DNA of 64,000 nt, taken from Cynocephalus volans. Taxonomy: Eukaryota > Chordata > Mammalia > Dermoptera > Cynocephalidae. Under the pieces are notes generated by a model. The model was not told the origin of the DNA and did no database searches. It worked only from the letters and a program-made list of their open reading frames with translations. The stretch spans positions 8,709,035 through 8,773,034 of the forward strand of contig NC_084471.1 in assembly GCF_027409185.1 (NCBI RefSeq), read 5' to 3'. Shown here piece after piece: positions 38,491 to 51,300 of the stretch; position 1 is the first letter of the stretch, and every line of letters starts with the position of its first letter. Position numbers and translations under genes: made by a program.

Positions 38491-39104
38491 AAGCAGATTA
38501 GTGTAGCTTTGCTGATTAAGTCTAGAGTCACCAGAGAAAGCTCCTTTTGACATGTTGATATCTTGAGGCTATAGAGTCACTCAGGAGGAGAGAGGCCTAC
38601 CTCATCCCAGGCCTCTGCCCTTGAAGGCCTGTCACCTTGTGCCTGGCTCCAGCTTTGGGTCTTGATCATGGCACTGTTCAAGCCAAATGGAATGGTCTGG
38701 GCGGTGGGAAGGACATGGTGGAGCCACTAGAGGGGTGAATACCTTCTCTTGCCAGCTTCAGGAAAAAAGTCTTTCCCACCCCGCTGGGATGTAGTGAACC
38801 ACGGACTTGGGAGTTGGAGGCCAGGGTTGAGCCTGGACTTGACCAGTCCATTACCTTGCCTGTGCGACCTGGAGATGGGTCCATGTCTGGCTGCATAACT
38901 TATCCTTTTGTCTCGGGGTGTCCGATTGATGCCATCTCTTCGCCCTTCATTTTCTCAGCACACACTTTATCTTCCAGGACATTGCTGGACTCCCTTCTAT
39001 CCAAGGCCAGTTAGGAACTCAGTTATTTTTTTCTGGTTCAAGGCAGCCTGTTTGGACCCAAGTCTACCCTTTCCCTTTTTAAACACTTTCGAGTATGGAG
39101 GTTT

Positions 39105-39775
39105 TCAAACACGAAAATAAACTGGTGCAGTGACCCTCCATGTACCCGTCGCCCAGCAACAACCATCCAACAACCATCAGCTTGTGCCATTATTTCTTCT
39201 CTCTTCCCGCACATACTTTTCTGGGGTATGAGCCAGAGTATTTGAAAACAAATCTCAGAAAACCCTTAAATACCACTGTGTATCTCTAACGGATAGGGTC
39301 TTTAAAAATATATATGACCTTATACAATTTTCCTGTCCAACAAAACAAAATTTCAAAACAATCTAATGACCAGTCTGTGTTCAATTTTTGCCAGTTGCCT
39401 CAAAAATATCTTTCTATACTTTGAATCAAGCACAAATCTGAGGCTGTGTTTATTGTTCCTCATTCTTATTTCTTTCTGTTCCTCAGATAGGTTAATTTCA
39501 ACAGACTTACTTTCAAGTTTCCTGATTCTTTTTCTGGTCTAATCTGCTATTGAACCCTTTATTGAATTTTTCATCTCAGTTGTACTTTCCGACTCCAGAA
39601 TTTCTACTTTTTTTGTGTGTGTGTATAATTTTTATTTCTTGTTATTTTCTACTGATGGGGACATCACTCTTATTCTTTTCTTTAGTTCTTCAGACATAGT
39701 TTCAGCAAAAGTGGCCCAGTAAGAACCACCCAAAGTTTGCTCCCTCCATAAGGCAGTGAAAAACCTGCCACATAG
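39105..39775 (-). mobile_element. Old L1/HAL1-type LINE fragment (segment B)
   Basis: Counterpart of 23395-24060, with an extra small direct duplication (accatccaacaaccatc) near 39165. Confidence 0.55.
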
Positions 39776-39793
39776 TATTAGATTCAACTTTTG

Positions 39794-39877
39794 TTTTGTT
39801 TTGTTTTGTTTTATTTTTTTTTTAATTTTATTTTGTCGATATACATTGTGGCTGATTATTGCTCCCCATCACCAAAA
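39794..39877 (-). mobile_element. Severely truncated L1 3'-end insertion, only in segment B
   Basis: Poly-T/(ttttg)n followed by antisense L1 3'-end sequence (attttgtcgatatacattgt). The 14-bp target repeat agattcaacttttg is at 39780-39793 and 39878-39891. The empty site is intact in segment A (24066-24079). This insertion happened after the duplication. Confidence 0.92.
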
Positions 39878-40252
39878 AGATTCAACTTTTGAACAACTGT
39901 GGAAATCAGCCAAAGGCTTGTAGAACCCGGAGAACATTCAGTTGAGAAAAACAGTTGAATTCCAGTAAGAACAGCAAGCTTTGGGGTGTTTTAACTTACA
40001 CTAGTATCAAATTTTAAGTTAGCCATGTTAAAGATGTTCAAAAGAGGTAAAGCAGTGATCAGAAGGAAATTTATAGTCATAGATGACTATATTAAATAAG
40101 AAGAGGAAAAGACAACCCACAAAATGGGAGAAAATAACTGCAATTCATGTATCTGCTAAAGGACTTGTATCTGAAATACATAAAGAACTCTCACAACTCA
40201 ATAATAAGAGACAAATACCCCAATTAAAGAATGGTCAAAGAATCTGAATAGA

Positions 40253-41360
40253 TCAATGAAATATGAGTATATGAGTATAATTGAGATTCCAGAAATAAAC
40301 CCACACATGTATAGCCATTTGATCTTTTATAAAGGTATTAAGCCCATTCAATGAGGATATAGTCTTTTCAATAAATAGTGCTGGTACAACTAGACATCCA
40401 CATGTAAAAGAGTGAATTTGGATCCCTACTCACACCATATACAAAAATTAACTCAAAATGGATCAAAGACCTAAATGTAAGACCTAAAACCATAAATCTC
40501 TCAGAAGAAAACATACCTGTAAATCTTAGTGACTTTGGGTAAGGCAACAGTTTCTTAGATATGACACTAAAATCACAAGCAACCAAAGAAAAAGTAGATA
40601 AGATGGACTTCATCAAAATTAAAGACTTCTGTAAGTCAAAGGACACTATCAAGAAAGTCAAAAGACAACCCACAGAATGAGAGAAAGAATTTGCAAATCA
40701 TATATTCCAGTAAGGTTCTAGTATCCAGAGTAGATAGAGAACCCTTAGAACTCAACAATAAAAACACAAATGACCCAATTAAAAATAGGCGTAGGACTTG
40801 AATAGACATATCTTCGAAGAAATATACAAATGGCCAATAAGCTCATGAAAAGAGGTTCAACATCATTAGTCATCAGTCACTGTGGGAAACTGGCAGTTCC
40901 TCAAAATGCTAAACAGAGTTACCATATGACCCAGGATTCCACTCTTAGGTGTATACCCAAGAGAAATGAAAAAAAAAAAAGTCCACACAAAGACTTGTAC
41001 ATGAATGTTCACAACAGCATTATTCATAATAGCCAAAAGTGGAAACATCCCAAATGTCCATCGGCTGATGAATGGATAACAAAATATGGTATATCCATAC
41101 AATAAATATAGTATATCCATGTTGATACATACTACAACATGGGTGAACCTTGAAAACATTATGCTAAGTGAAAGAAGCCAGACACAAAAGGGCACATACT
41201 GTATTATTCCATTTAAATGAAATGTCTAAAATAGGAAAATCTATAGAGAGAGAAAGTAAAGTGTTGCCAGGGGATGAGGGGAGGAGGGAATGGGAAACGA
41301 TTGCTAACGGGTATGGGGTTTCTTTTTGGGTGATTAAAATGTTCTGGAATTAGTGCTTAT
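40253..41360 (+). mobile_element. L1 ORF2 and 3' UTR, right half of the L1 split by segment B
   Basis: L1 resumes at tcaatgaaatatgag and runs in normal order: gagattccagaaataaaccc, aaagtcaaaagacaaccca, then the 3' region (agccagacacaaaagggcac). It follows on from the block ending at 27661 with a short gap. Confidence 0.85.
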
Positions 41361-41754
41361 GGTTGCACAACTATGTTTCTGTTCAAATGCTGGTGTGGTT
41401 TCTGTTTCCTGACTGGGCCCTATCAGGTATGCAGGCAGCCTGGAATCAGCTGTGCAAGGGTCTATGTGAGAGACAGAAAGGTCGGGACAGGGGTGGTTGC
41501 AGTGAGAATGAAGAACTGGCCAGACCTCCAGGACTGAGTGGCAGGGGGAAGGGGCTGCTGAGGCACTATGCGGAGACCAGAGACATATTGGTAAAATAAA
41601 GACAAAAGCGTAGTGAGGGGGTAAGTTGAAAAGTGCCTGTTTCACTGCTCTGTCTCCAGCAAACAGTCGTTTCTGGACTCCACTAGGGGAAAATAAACAA
41701 CAAAAAACATTTTAAAAGACCACCGTGTGTGGCGGGGGGGGGAGTGTGAGAGAG

Positions 41755-41798
<44 letters not shown>

Positions 41799-42200
41799 CA
41801 GCACCACACTCTAACCACGTGAGCTAACAGGGCAGCGCTGGCCAGTTTATAGAATGAAAACAAGCTGTGTATGGTGATTTAGTTACATATACTTATACAT
41901 AGATTTAAATCCTGGCTCCGCTCACAACTGTAATCTTGAGCAACCTACTTAATCAGTCTGTTCTTCCACATCCTCCTCTATAAAATGGGGATGATGATAA
42001 TAGTTCCTACCTCATAGGGTTGTGGCTTGAGAATTAAATGAGCTAATTTATGTAAAGATAATTATGTAAAGCACTCTAAAATGGCACCTGAATAAGTAAT
42101 TATTCAGGCCCAGGCTTTTCTACGTAGGTGGTTTTTGCCACTAAGCCTGGGAGCCCTCGGGCATCTAAAAAGCTGTGGGAAGTCACAGGCCCACCCCCTA
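41361..42200. other. No gene; unique sequence, TG repeat and old repeats
   Basis: 41361-41690 is unique-looking sequence with no convincing exon. A MIR-like fragment is suggested at about 41880-42080 (caacctacttaatcagtctg, cctcatagggttgtggcttg). Confidence 0.5.
41759..41795 (+). repeat. (TG)n microsatellite abutting a SINE remnant
   Basis: About 18 TG units, directly followed by a reverse CYN-like SINE fragment (ttatcagcaccacactctaa) to about 41846. Confidence 0.9.
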
Positions 42201-42923
42201 AATGGTCTCCCCATCCCTCATCTCCCACCCCACCTTCACCCCCACCCAGTCTTTTAAAGAGAAGTTTTAGTCTTCCTAAAAAATTGAGCAGAAAATGTAC
42301 AGAGTTCCCTTATAATCTCTCTTACCCCCCAGACCCCCTACACTGTTCTCTATTATTAACATCTTACATTAGTGTGGTACATTTGTTTAAACTGATGACA
42401 ATCTTGATACATTATTATTAGCTCAAGTTCATAATTTCAGATTCACTCTTTGTGTTGTACATTCTATGAGTTTTGACCAATGTGTCATGACATGTATCCA
42501 CAAGCACAGTATCATACGAAGTAGTTTTGCTGCCCTAGAAATCCTCTTTTCTCTGCCTATTCATCCCTCCCCCCTCACTCCTGGCAACCACTAATCTCTC
42601 CACTGTCTCCATAGTTTTGCCTTTTACAGAATGTCATAGAGTTGGATCGTACAGAAGAATAGCCTTTTCGGATTGGCTTCTTACACTTAGCAATATACAT
42701 TAAAGATTCTTCCATGTCTTTCAATTCTGATAGCGTATTACTTTTTAAGCTGAATAATATTTCATTGTATGGATGTAACACTGTTTATCCATTCAACTAT
42801 TCGAGAACATCTTTGTTGCTTCCAGGTCTTGGCAATTACGAGTAAAGCTGCTATAAACATTTGAGTGCAGACATTTTCATGAACATATATTTTCAACTCA
42901 TTCAGAGAAATACCAAGGCCTAC

Positions 42924-43351
42924 TGTAGAGCTACGGCTGGGTCTCCGGTGCTCACAGACCCACCAAGCCCGTTCATAAACCCTTCACATGCATGTCTACG
43001 AGCTGGGTAACCCGACAAAATGGTCCTTGGAGCCTTGGTTGAAGAAGGAATAGTCTCTATTCAGCACACACAACACTACAAGCTAAGCAGTCCACAGAGA
43101 AACTCAGAAACTCAACTGCTACCAGCAAAGTCCAAAGAAAAACTGAAACTGAGCAGCCACCAGCAGAGTAAACATGCTCTATTTTTAGATATGAGCTCTG
43201 CGGCCAGCTCTGCTTCACAAAGTGAAGAGCACACAATAGCAAATAACTACAAAGATACACTGGTGCACATGCACACTAACTCCACCCACACACAACTTGT
43301 TTACAAGAAATGTGAGGGGGCTTGACTAAATTATCCTATTTTCCCCACACA
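42924..43351 (-). mobile_element. Solo LTR, same ERV family as 6083-6538 (fossil)
   Basis: On the minus strand it begins tgtgtggggaaaatagg and ends tagctctaca, about 428 bp, with a 3-4 bp flanking repeat (tac/tact). L1 sequence is continuous across it. It shares the 3'-half wording with the LTR in the PHETA2 intron. Confidence 0.6.
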
Positions 43352-43654
43352 TACTACTGCTGGAACTTATGGTAAGATATATTTAGTTTTATAAGAAACT
43401 GCCAAACTGTCTTCTAAAGTGGCTGTACCATTTTGTACTCCTGTGGCCAGTAAATGAGAGTTCCTGCTGCTCCACATCCTCACCAGAATTTGGTGTTGTC
43501 AGTGTTTTGGATTTTAGCCATTCCAATAGGTATGAAATGGTACCTGGTTATTTTACTTTGCAATTCCCTAATGACATATGATGTTTAGCACCTTTTAATA
43601 TGTTTATTTCCCATCTGTTTATCCTCTTTAATGAGGTGTCTGTTCAGGTTTTTA

Positions 43655-44425
43655 TCCTTTTTTTTTAGATAGAGAAAAATTTTATTAAGTGGTTTACAAA
43701 AAGAACACCAGCTATTAAACTCATACACTATTCTTTAGAATACTACAGAATTATCTCATCTATATGTTTCTTTGCAGTAGTAAAAAGCAAAAATTCACAG
43801 TCCAGAGATCCACTTGAAGAATGAACCACTGATAAAGATAACTTTTATAACATTTCCTTCAGATTGTATATTTTTTGGAGCTTTGTACGTGTATTAATTT
43901 GCATTAGGCTTTTCATATATTTACATTTGTAGGACTTCTCTACATTGAAAGTTTTCACAAGACTTTGAAGATATTTGTTAAAATTGAAAAATTCTTTTAT
44001 TTTTCATGTTTACGTGGTTTCAATCCAATTTTCCCCTTTCTTCCTGAAAACAGGAAACAAAACCTACCATATAAAAGATACCCTCCCTGTTCCAGGGAAA
44101 AGAAAAAAAACATTCTTTAATGGGGAGTCGTGGCCATGAGAATTCTGTACAAACCAAACTTGTTAAAATAATTCTTATCTTCCTTTAGCCTCCTAATTAG
44201 TAAATCGTGATTTACTTTTCCACAATCACTTCTCTTTGTTCAACCTAATACAAAAGCATGTAGGTTTTGCCACTTCTTTGGGTCTTCATTTCTTTATCAG
44301 GTTTCCTGTATCATGTAAAACTTATATTAAATTTGTATGCTTTTCTTGTATGTTAATCTATTTTATGTCAAGTTAATTCTCAGGCCCATCCAGGACCCTA
44401 ACAGAGACCCGAAGTAGAGTTTTGA
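43655..44425 (-). pseudogene. Retrocopy of an unidentified mRNA 3' UTR
   Basis: Starts with poly-T on plus (poly-A tail on minus) and has AATAAA at a normal distance before the tail (cttaataaaatttttctc), plus a second AATAAA further upstream. It sits inside otherwise continuous L1 sequence. No coding frame is recognisable, so the parent gene is unknown. About 80 bp of the host L1 seem lost at the site. Confidence 0.5.
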
Positions 44426-45910
44426 CTCCCCTATAGATACAATTCCTTTACGAGATATGTCTTTTGCAAATACTTTGTCCCAGTCTTTGGCTTGTCTTTT
44501 CATTCCCTTAACAGTGTCTTTTGCAGAACAAGATTTCATTTTAATGAAGTCCAACCTATTAATTTTTTCTTTAATGGATCTTGCTTTTGGTGTTGTTTCT
44601 AAAAACTCACTGCAAAAGCTAAGATTTTCCCCTATATTAATGGGAGTATCAGCTTGATGTTTTACATCTTTGATCCATATTGAATTAATTTTTGTGAAAG
44701 GTGTAAGGTCTATGTCCAGATTTTTTTTTAATGTGGATATCCAGTTGCTCTAGCTCCAATTGTCGAAAAGACACTCCCTTTTTCCATTGAATTACCTTTG
44801 CTCCTTTGTCAAAAATGTTGACTGTATTTGTGTGGTGCACTTCTGTACTTTGTTCTGTTACACTGATATATGTGTCTACTATTTTGCTGGTACCATAGCC
44901 TTATAGCAAGTCCTGAAGTCAGGTACAATCACTCCTCTGACTTTGTTCTTCTTTTTCAATATCGTGTTGACTATTCTTATTCTTTTGCCCTTCCACATAA
45001 ACCTTAGAATTAGTTCATTGATATCCACAAAATAACTTACTGGAGTTTTGATTAGAATCATGTTGAATGTATAGAACAAGTTGGGAAAAACTGACATCTT
45101 GACAATATTGAGTCTTTCTATCCATGTATGTAGAATATCTCTACATGTATTTAAATGTTCTTTGATTTCTTTCATCAGAGTTTTGCAGTTTTCCTTATAT
45201 ACTCTTGTACGTATTTGTTAGATTATACCTAAGTATTTCAATTTTTTTGCTAAATAATATAGTGTTTTAAATTTCAAATTCCAGTATTTTATTGCTGGTA
45301 GAGAGGAAAGCAATTGACCTTTGTATATTCACTTAGAATCTTGCAACTTTGCTATAATAACTTATTAGTTTTAGGAGTTTTTTAGTTGATTTTTTGGAGT
45401 TTTTTACACAATCATGCAATCTGTGAAAAAAATTAGTTTTATTTCTTCATTCCTAATCTTTATACCTTTTATTTCCTTTTCTTGTCTTATTGCATTAATC
45501 AGAACTTCCAGTACAATGTTGAATAGGAGTGGTGAGAGGGGACATCTTGCCTTGTTCTTGATCTTAGCAGGACAGCATCTAGCTTCTCACCACTGAGTTT
45601 GATTTTAACTGTAGGTTTTTTGTTTTTGTTTAGATATTATCAAGTTGAGGAAGTTCTACTCCATTCCTACTTTTCTGTTTTTTGTTTTTTGTTTTTCTCA
45701 TGAATGGGAGTTGGATTTTTGTCAAATGTTTTTTCTGCATCTCTCGATATGATCATATTTTTCTTCTTTAGCTTAATGATATGATGGATTACGTTAATTG
45801 ACTTCAAATGTCAAAACATCCTTACAATAAATTCTATTTGGTCATGGTGTATAATTCTTTCTATACATTGTTGGATTCAATTTGCTGATATTTTTTTTGA
45901 GAATTTTTTG

Positions 45911-46008
45911 TTTGTTGGCAGCTGGCCAGTATGGAGAGCCAAACCCTTGACCTTGGTGTTATCAGCACCATGCTCTCCTAAGTGAGCTGACTGGCCAGCC
46001 CTCCTTGT
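45911..46008 (-). mobile_element. Monomeric tRNA-derived SINE, reverse
   Basis: ggcagctggccagtatgg start, gtgttatcagcaccatgctc, ctggccagccct end. Imperfect target repeat ttgagaattttt / ttgaggattttt. Confidence 0.75.
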
Positions 46009-46600
46009 CTTGAGGATTTTTGAATCTATGTTCATGAGAGCTGCTGATATGTAGTTTTCCTTTTTGTAATGTTTTTATCTGGCTTTGGTATTGGTATAAT
46101 GCTAGTTGTATAGAATGATTAGGAAGTGTTCCTCTCTTTTTCTATTTTCTGGAAGAATTGCAGAGAATTACTATGATGATGTAATTTCTTCTCTAAATGG
46201 TTGGTAGAATTCACCAGCAAACTCATCTGGCCATGGTGCTTTCCTTTTTGGAAGGTTTTTTTGTTTGTTTTTTCTTTTTTTCCTTAGATATTCCTTAGGA
46301 AGAAGGTTATTAATTATTGGTTCAATTTCTTTAATAGATGTAGGGCTACTGAGATTATCTATCTCTTCTTGTGTGAGTTTTGGTTGTTTGGGTCTTTCAA
46401 CGAATTGGTCCATTTCATCTAGGTTATCAAATTTGTGGGCATAGAGTTGTTCATAATATTCCCTATAATCCTTTAAATGTCTATGGGATCAGTAGTGATT
46501 TCATCTTTCATTTCTGATAGAAATTTGCATCTTCTATTTTTCTTAGTTAGCCTGGCTAGAGGTTTATAAATTTTATTGATCTTTTAAAAGAACCAATTTT

Positions 46601-46845
46601 GGGACTAGCTGGTTAGCTCAGCTGGTGAGAGTGTGGCCTTGTAACAGCAAGGTCAAGGGTTTGGTTCCCCATACTGGCTGCTGTCAAAAAAATGGGGGGT
46701 CATAAAGAATAAGTACAATTTGTAACAATATACATACTAGTAATATTGATTTGATCAACATTTGTCAACATTGAATCCCCAAAATATGTATAATCAATTA
46801 TGATTCAATAAAATTAAAAAATAATGAAATTTTTTTTTAAAAAAG
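46601..46845 (+). mobile_element. Composite SINE: tRNA-Ile-like head with L1-like 3' tail
   Basis: A tRNA-type head (ggttagctcagctggtgag, gggtttggttcccc) is followed by about 140 bp ending gattcaataaaattaaaaaa, which looks like an L1 3' end. One target repeat, gaaccaatttt (46590-46600 and 46846-46856), encloses the whole unit, so head and tail moved together. Confidence 0.7.
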
Positions 46846-46969
46846 GAACCAATTTTGGTTTTGTTGATTTTCTCTATTAATTCCCTTTTCAGTTTCATTG
46901 ATTTTTGCTCTAATTTCTTTTCTTCTACTTACTTTGGATTTAATTTTCTTTCTCTAGTTTCCAAAGGTA

Positions 46970-47066
46970 GGGCTGGATAATTAGCTCAATTGGGAGAGCT
47001 GATAACACAGAGGTCAAGGGTTCAGATCCCTGTACCAGCCAGCTGCCAAAAAAAAAAAAAAAAAAA
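46970..47066 (+). mobile_element. Monomeric tRNA-derived SINE
   Basis: Head gggctggataattagctcaa, B box gggttcagatccctg, poly-A tail. Target repeat tctagtttccaaagg / tctagtttcttaagg at 46953-46967 and 47067-47081. Confidence 0.85.
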
Positions 47067-47296
47067 TCTAGTTTCTTAAGGTGGAAACTTAGATTACCAA
47101 TTTTAGGTATTTCTTCTTTTCTAATATATCCATTTAATGCTAGAAATTTCTCTCTAAGCAATACTTTCATTTTACCCCACTTCTTAATAAATTGTGCTTT
47201 CATTTTCATTTTGTTTAAAATATTTTTTAATTTCTTGTCAGAATTCTTCTTTGGCCCATGCATTATTTGGAAATGTGTTGTTTAATCTCCAAGTAT

Positions 47297-47805
47297 AGTC
47301 ATGTGTCACTTAACGACAGGGATATGTTCTGAGAAATGCATCGTTAGGTGATTTTGCCATTGTACAAACATTACAGACTGTACTTACACAATCCTAGATG
47401 GTATAGCCTATCACACACCTAGGCTATATGGTATAGTCTGTTGCTCTTAGGCTATAAACCTGTATAGCATGTTACTGTACTGAATACTGTAGGCAGTTGT
47501 AACACAATGGTATTTGTGTATCTAAACATATTTTGTTGTTGTTTTGTTTTGGCAGCTGGCCAGTATGGGGATCCAAACCCTTAACCTTGGTGTAATAACA
47601 CTGTGCTCTTCTAAACTTATTTAAACATAGAAAAGGAACAGTAAAATATGGTATAAAAGATAAAAAATGATACACCTGTATAGATCAGTTACCATGAATG
47701 GTGCTTGCAGGACTGGAAGTTGCTGTGGGTGTGTCAGTGAGTGAGTGGTGACTGAATGTGAAGGCCTAAGACAGTAATCCATACTCTACTGTAGACTTTA
47801 TGAAC
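47297..47805 (+). mobile_element. Pogo/Tigger-type DNA transposon
   Basis: Starts agtcatgtgtcacttaacga after a TA, followed by cacctaggctatatggtata and tgttactgtactgaatactg. It is interrupted by a reverse SINE monomer at 47531-47610. The 3' end is indistinct where L1 resumes. Confidence 0.65.
47531..47610 (-). mobile_element. Monomeric tRNA-derived SINE, reverse, inside the DNA transposon
   Basis: ttggcagctggccagtatgg start and taacactgtgctcttcta end. Transposon sequence continues on both sides (ctaaacata / taaacatag). Confidence 0.7.
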
Positions 47806-48001
47806 AGAGTCCTTTATCTGATTTCTATACTTAAAATTTTTTTAAGATGTGTTTTGTGGCCCAGAATGTGGACTACCTTGGTGAATATTCCATGTGGCTT
47901 GAGAAGAATGTATAGTCTGTCATATGAAATATTATATAAATGTCAGTTAGATCCAGTTGATTCATAGTCCTCTTCAGTTCAACTACTTCCTTACTGATTT
48001 T

Positions 48002-48330
48002 CTTAGTCAGTTTGGGCTGCTATAATGAAATACCATAGACTGGTATTTCAAACATTTATTTCTTACAGTTCAGGAGGCTGATAGTCTGAGATCAACATGC
48101 CAGCATGGTTAGGTTCTTGGTGAGGGCCCTCTTCCTGATTATGTCCTGACATAGCCTTTCCTTGGCACATGCACACAGAGAGATCTCATGTCACTTCTGC
48201 TTATGAGGGCATTAATCCCAGCGTGGGGGCTCCACCCTCATTTAAACCTAATTATCTCACAAGGGCTCCACCTCCAAATACTGTCACATTGGGGTGGGGG
48301 GTGGTAAACATTCAGTCCATAGCACTGATA
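48002..48330 (-). mobile_element. MaLR LTR, reverse (fossil)
   Basis: Opens tagtcagtttgggctgctat and ends near attcagtccatagca. It is embedded in L1 sequence and somewhat shortened. Confidence 0.7.
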
Positions 48331-51300
48331 TTCTGCCTGCTGGATCTTTCAATTACTGACTGAGGATTGTTGAAATCTCCAGCTATAATAGTGAATTTGT
48401 TTATTTCTCCTTGTAGTTCTATCAGTTTTTGCCTCACATATGTTGGTGCTCTGTTGTTAGGTGCATATACATTAAGAATTGTTACATCTTCTTAGAGAAT
48501 TAACCCTTTTATCATTATGTAATGTCTCTCTTTATTCCTGATAATTTCCCTTGCTCTAAAGTCAGCTTTGTCTGAAATTATTATAGCTACTTCAGCTTTC
48601 TTTTGATTAGTGTTAGCAAAGTATATATTTCTACATTCTTTTACTCTTTAAAAAATTGTGGTAAAATGCACATAACATAAAATTGATCATCATAACTATT
48701 TTTAAGTGTAAAGTTCAGTAGTATTAAATACATTCATAATGTTGTGCTACCAGCACCACTATCCATCTCCATAACTCTTTTCATGTTGTAAAACTGAAAC
48801 ACTTTACCCATTAAATAATTAATAATTATAAATATTAAGTATAATTAATATAATAATAATACATCCCCATTCCTCCCTCCATTCAGTCCCTGGAAACCAA
48901 TATTCTACTTTCAGTTTCTATGATTTTGTGTACTATAGGTACCTCACATAAATGGAATCATAAATGGAATCATTGTGACTGGCTTATTTCATTTAGCATA
49001 ATGTCCTCAAGGTTCACCCATGTTGTAGCATGTGTCCGGATCTCCTTCCTTTTTAAGGTTCAATAATATTCCACTGTATGCATATACCCCATTTTGCTTA
49101 TCCACTCATCCATCAATCAGCACTTCCACCTTTCAGCTATTGTGAATAATGCTGCTATGATCATGGGTGTACAAATATCTCTTCAAGTCCCTCCTTTCAA
49201 TTCTTGTGCATATATATTCAGAAATGGAATTGGTGGATCATACTGTAATTCTGTTTAATTTTTTGAGGAACTGCTACACTGTTTTCCACAGTGGTTATAT
49301 CTCTTTACATGCACACCAACAGTGTACAAGGGTTCCAATTTCTCCACATTCTTTCTAACAACTGTGACTTTAAAAAAAAATTATAGTAGCCATCCTAATG
49401 GGTGTGAGGTGGTATTTCACTGTGGTTTTGATTTGCATTTTAAATGAGTGAGTGATTTTGAACATCTTTTCATGTTCTTATTGGCCATTTGTATATCTTA
49501 TTTGAAAAAATGTTCTTTCAAGTCCTTTGCCATTTTTCAATTGGGTTTGTTTGTACTTTTTTTGGTTCAGTTTTAGGAGTTCTCTACATACTCTGGATAT
49601 TAACCTTTTATCAAATATATGATTTGCAAATATTTTCTCCCACTCTGGATGTTGCCTTTTTACTCTGTTGATAGTGTATTGATGTACAAAATTTTAATAT
49701 TTCTATGAAGTCAAATTTGTCTATTTTTTCTTTTGTGGCCTGTGCCTTTGGTGTCATACCCAAGATATTATTGCCTAACCCAGTGTCACAAGATTTTGCC
49801 CTATGATTTCTTCCAAGAGTTTTATAGTTTTAGGTCTTTTTTAAGCCTTTGAACCATTTTGAGTTAATTTTTGTATAAGGTGTTAGGTAAGGGTCCAGCT
49901 TCATCCTTTTGCATGTGGATGTCCAGTTTTCCCAGCATCATTTTTGGAAAAGACTTTCTTTCCCAGTTGAATGATCTTGGCACCCTTGTCAAAAAACCAT
50001 TTGACCATATATGTGAGGGTTTATTTCTGGGCTGTCTATCCTATTCCATTAGTCCGTGTATCTGTCTTTATGCCAGTGCCACACTGTTTTGATTACTAAG
50101 TTTTGAAGCCACAAAATATAAGTCCTCTAACCTTATTCTTTTTAAAGATTATTTTGGGTAATTAGGATCTCAAGATTCCATATAAATTTTAGGATGCATT
50201 TTTCTGTTTCTGCAAAAAAAAAAGTCATTGGGATTTTGATAAAGATTACATTGAATCTGTAGGCCCTTTGGATATAATGACATTTTAACAGTATTAAGTC
50301 TTTCAATTCATGAATATGGGATATATTTGTTTGTTTATATGTTCTTTAATTACTTACAGCAGTGTTTTGTAGTTTTCATCATGTAAATCTTTTGCTCCCT
50401 TGTTTTAGATAATTCCTAAGTATTCTAACATTTTTGATGCTATTGTAAAGGGAATTGTTTTTGTAACTTCTTTTGCAGATTGTCCATTGTTAATATATAG
50501 AAATGCAACTAATTTTTGTATATTGATTTTGTATCCTGCTACTTTACTGAATTCCTTTATTTGTTCTAACAGGAGTTTTTCTTTGTGTGCGTAGGATCTT
50601 TAGGGTTTTCCACATATAAGACCATGTCATCTGCAAACTGTTAATTTTACTACTACTTTTCCAATTTTGATACTTTTAATTTCTTTTTCTTGCCTAACCA
50701 CTCTGGCTTAGAACTTCCAGTACTATGCTGAATAAAGGTGGTGAAAGTGGGCCTCTTTGCCTTTTTACTGATCTTAGAGGAAAAGCTTTCAGTCATTTAC
50801 CATTGAGTATGATGTTTACTGTGGGTGTTTCATATACAAGTTTTTATTCTGTTGAAGTAGTTTCTTTCCATTCTAGATTGAGTATTTTTTATCATGAAAG
50901 TGTGTTGAATCTTGTCAAATTCCTTTTTCTGCATTTTCTAAGAAGATCATATATCTTTTTCCTTCATTCTGTTAATGTGATGTATTACATTGATTGATTT
51001 TCCTATGTTGAACCATCTTTGCACCCCAGAATAAATTCCACTTAGTCATGGTGTACAATCATTTTAATATGCTGTTGAATTCAATTTTTCAGTATTTTGT
51101 TGAGTACTTTTGCATCAATATTTGTAAAAGTTATTTGTCTCTAGTTTTTGTTTTGTTTTTTCTTGTAGTGTCTTTATCTGGCTTTGGTATCAGGGTAATG
51201 CTGGCCTCATAGAATGAGTTAGGAACTGTTCCGTCCTCTTCAATTTTTCAGAAAGGTTTGAGAAGGACTGGTGTTAGTTCTTCCTTAAATGTTTGGTAAA

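Larger units (their letters stand above)
42260..48645 (-). mobile_element. Minus-strand L1 with nested insertions
   Basis: Reads on plus as antisense L1: 3'-UTR region (cctggcaaccactaatctc), then ORF2 backwards through the RT region (about 46.2 kb, ccagcaaactcatctggcca) to the endonuclease region (about 48.4-48.6 kb). Interrupted by an LTR (42924), a retrocopy (43655), SINEs (45911, 46601, 46970), a DNA transposon (47297) and a MaLR LTR (48002). Many stops; inactive. Confidence 0.8.

Noticed and set aside
41740-41830. CRISPR-like or other structured array at the TG repeat
   Set aside because: It is a simple dinucleotide microsatellite beside a SINE remnant in a mammalian genome.
45414-45596. 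Open frames within the L1 blocks as host genes (also 50725-50997, 51274-51645)
   Set aside because: They are fragments or antisense shadows of L1 ORF2 reverse transcriptase.
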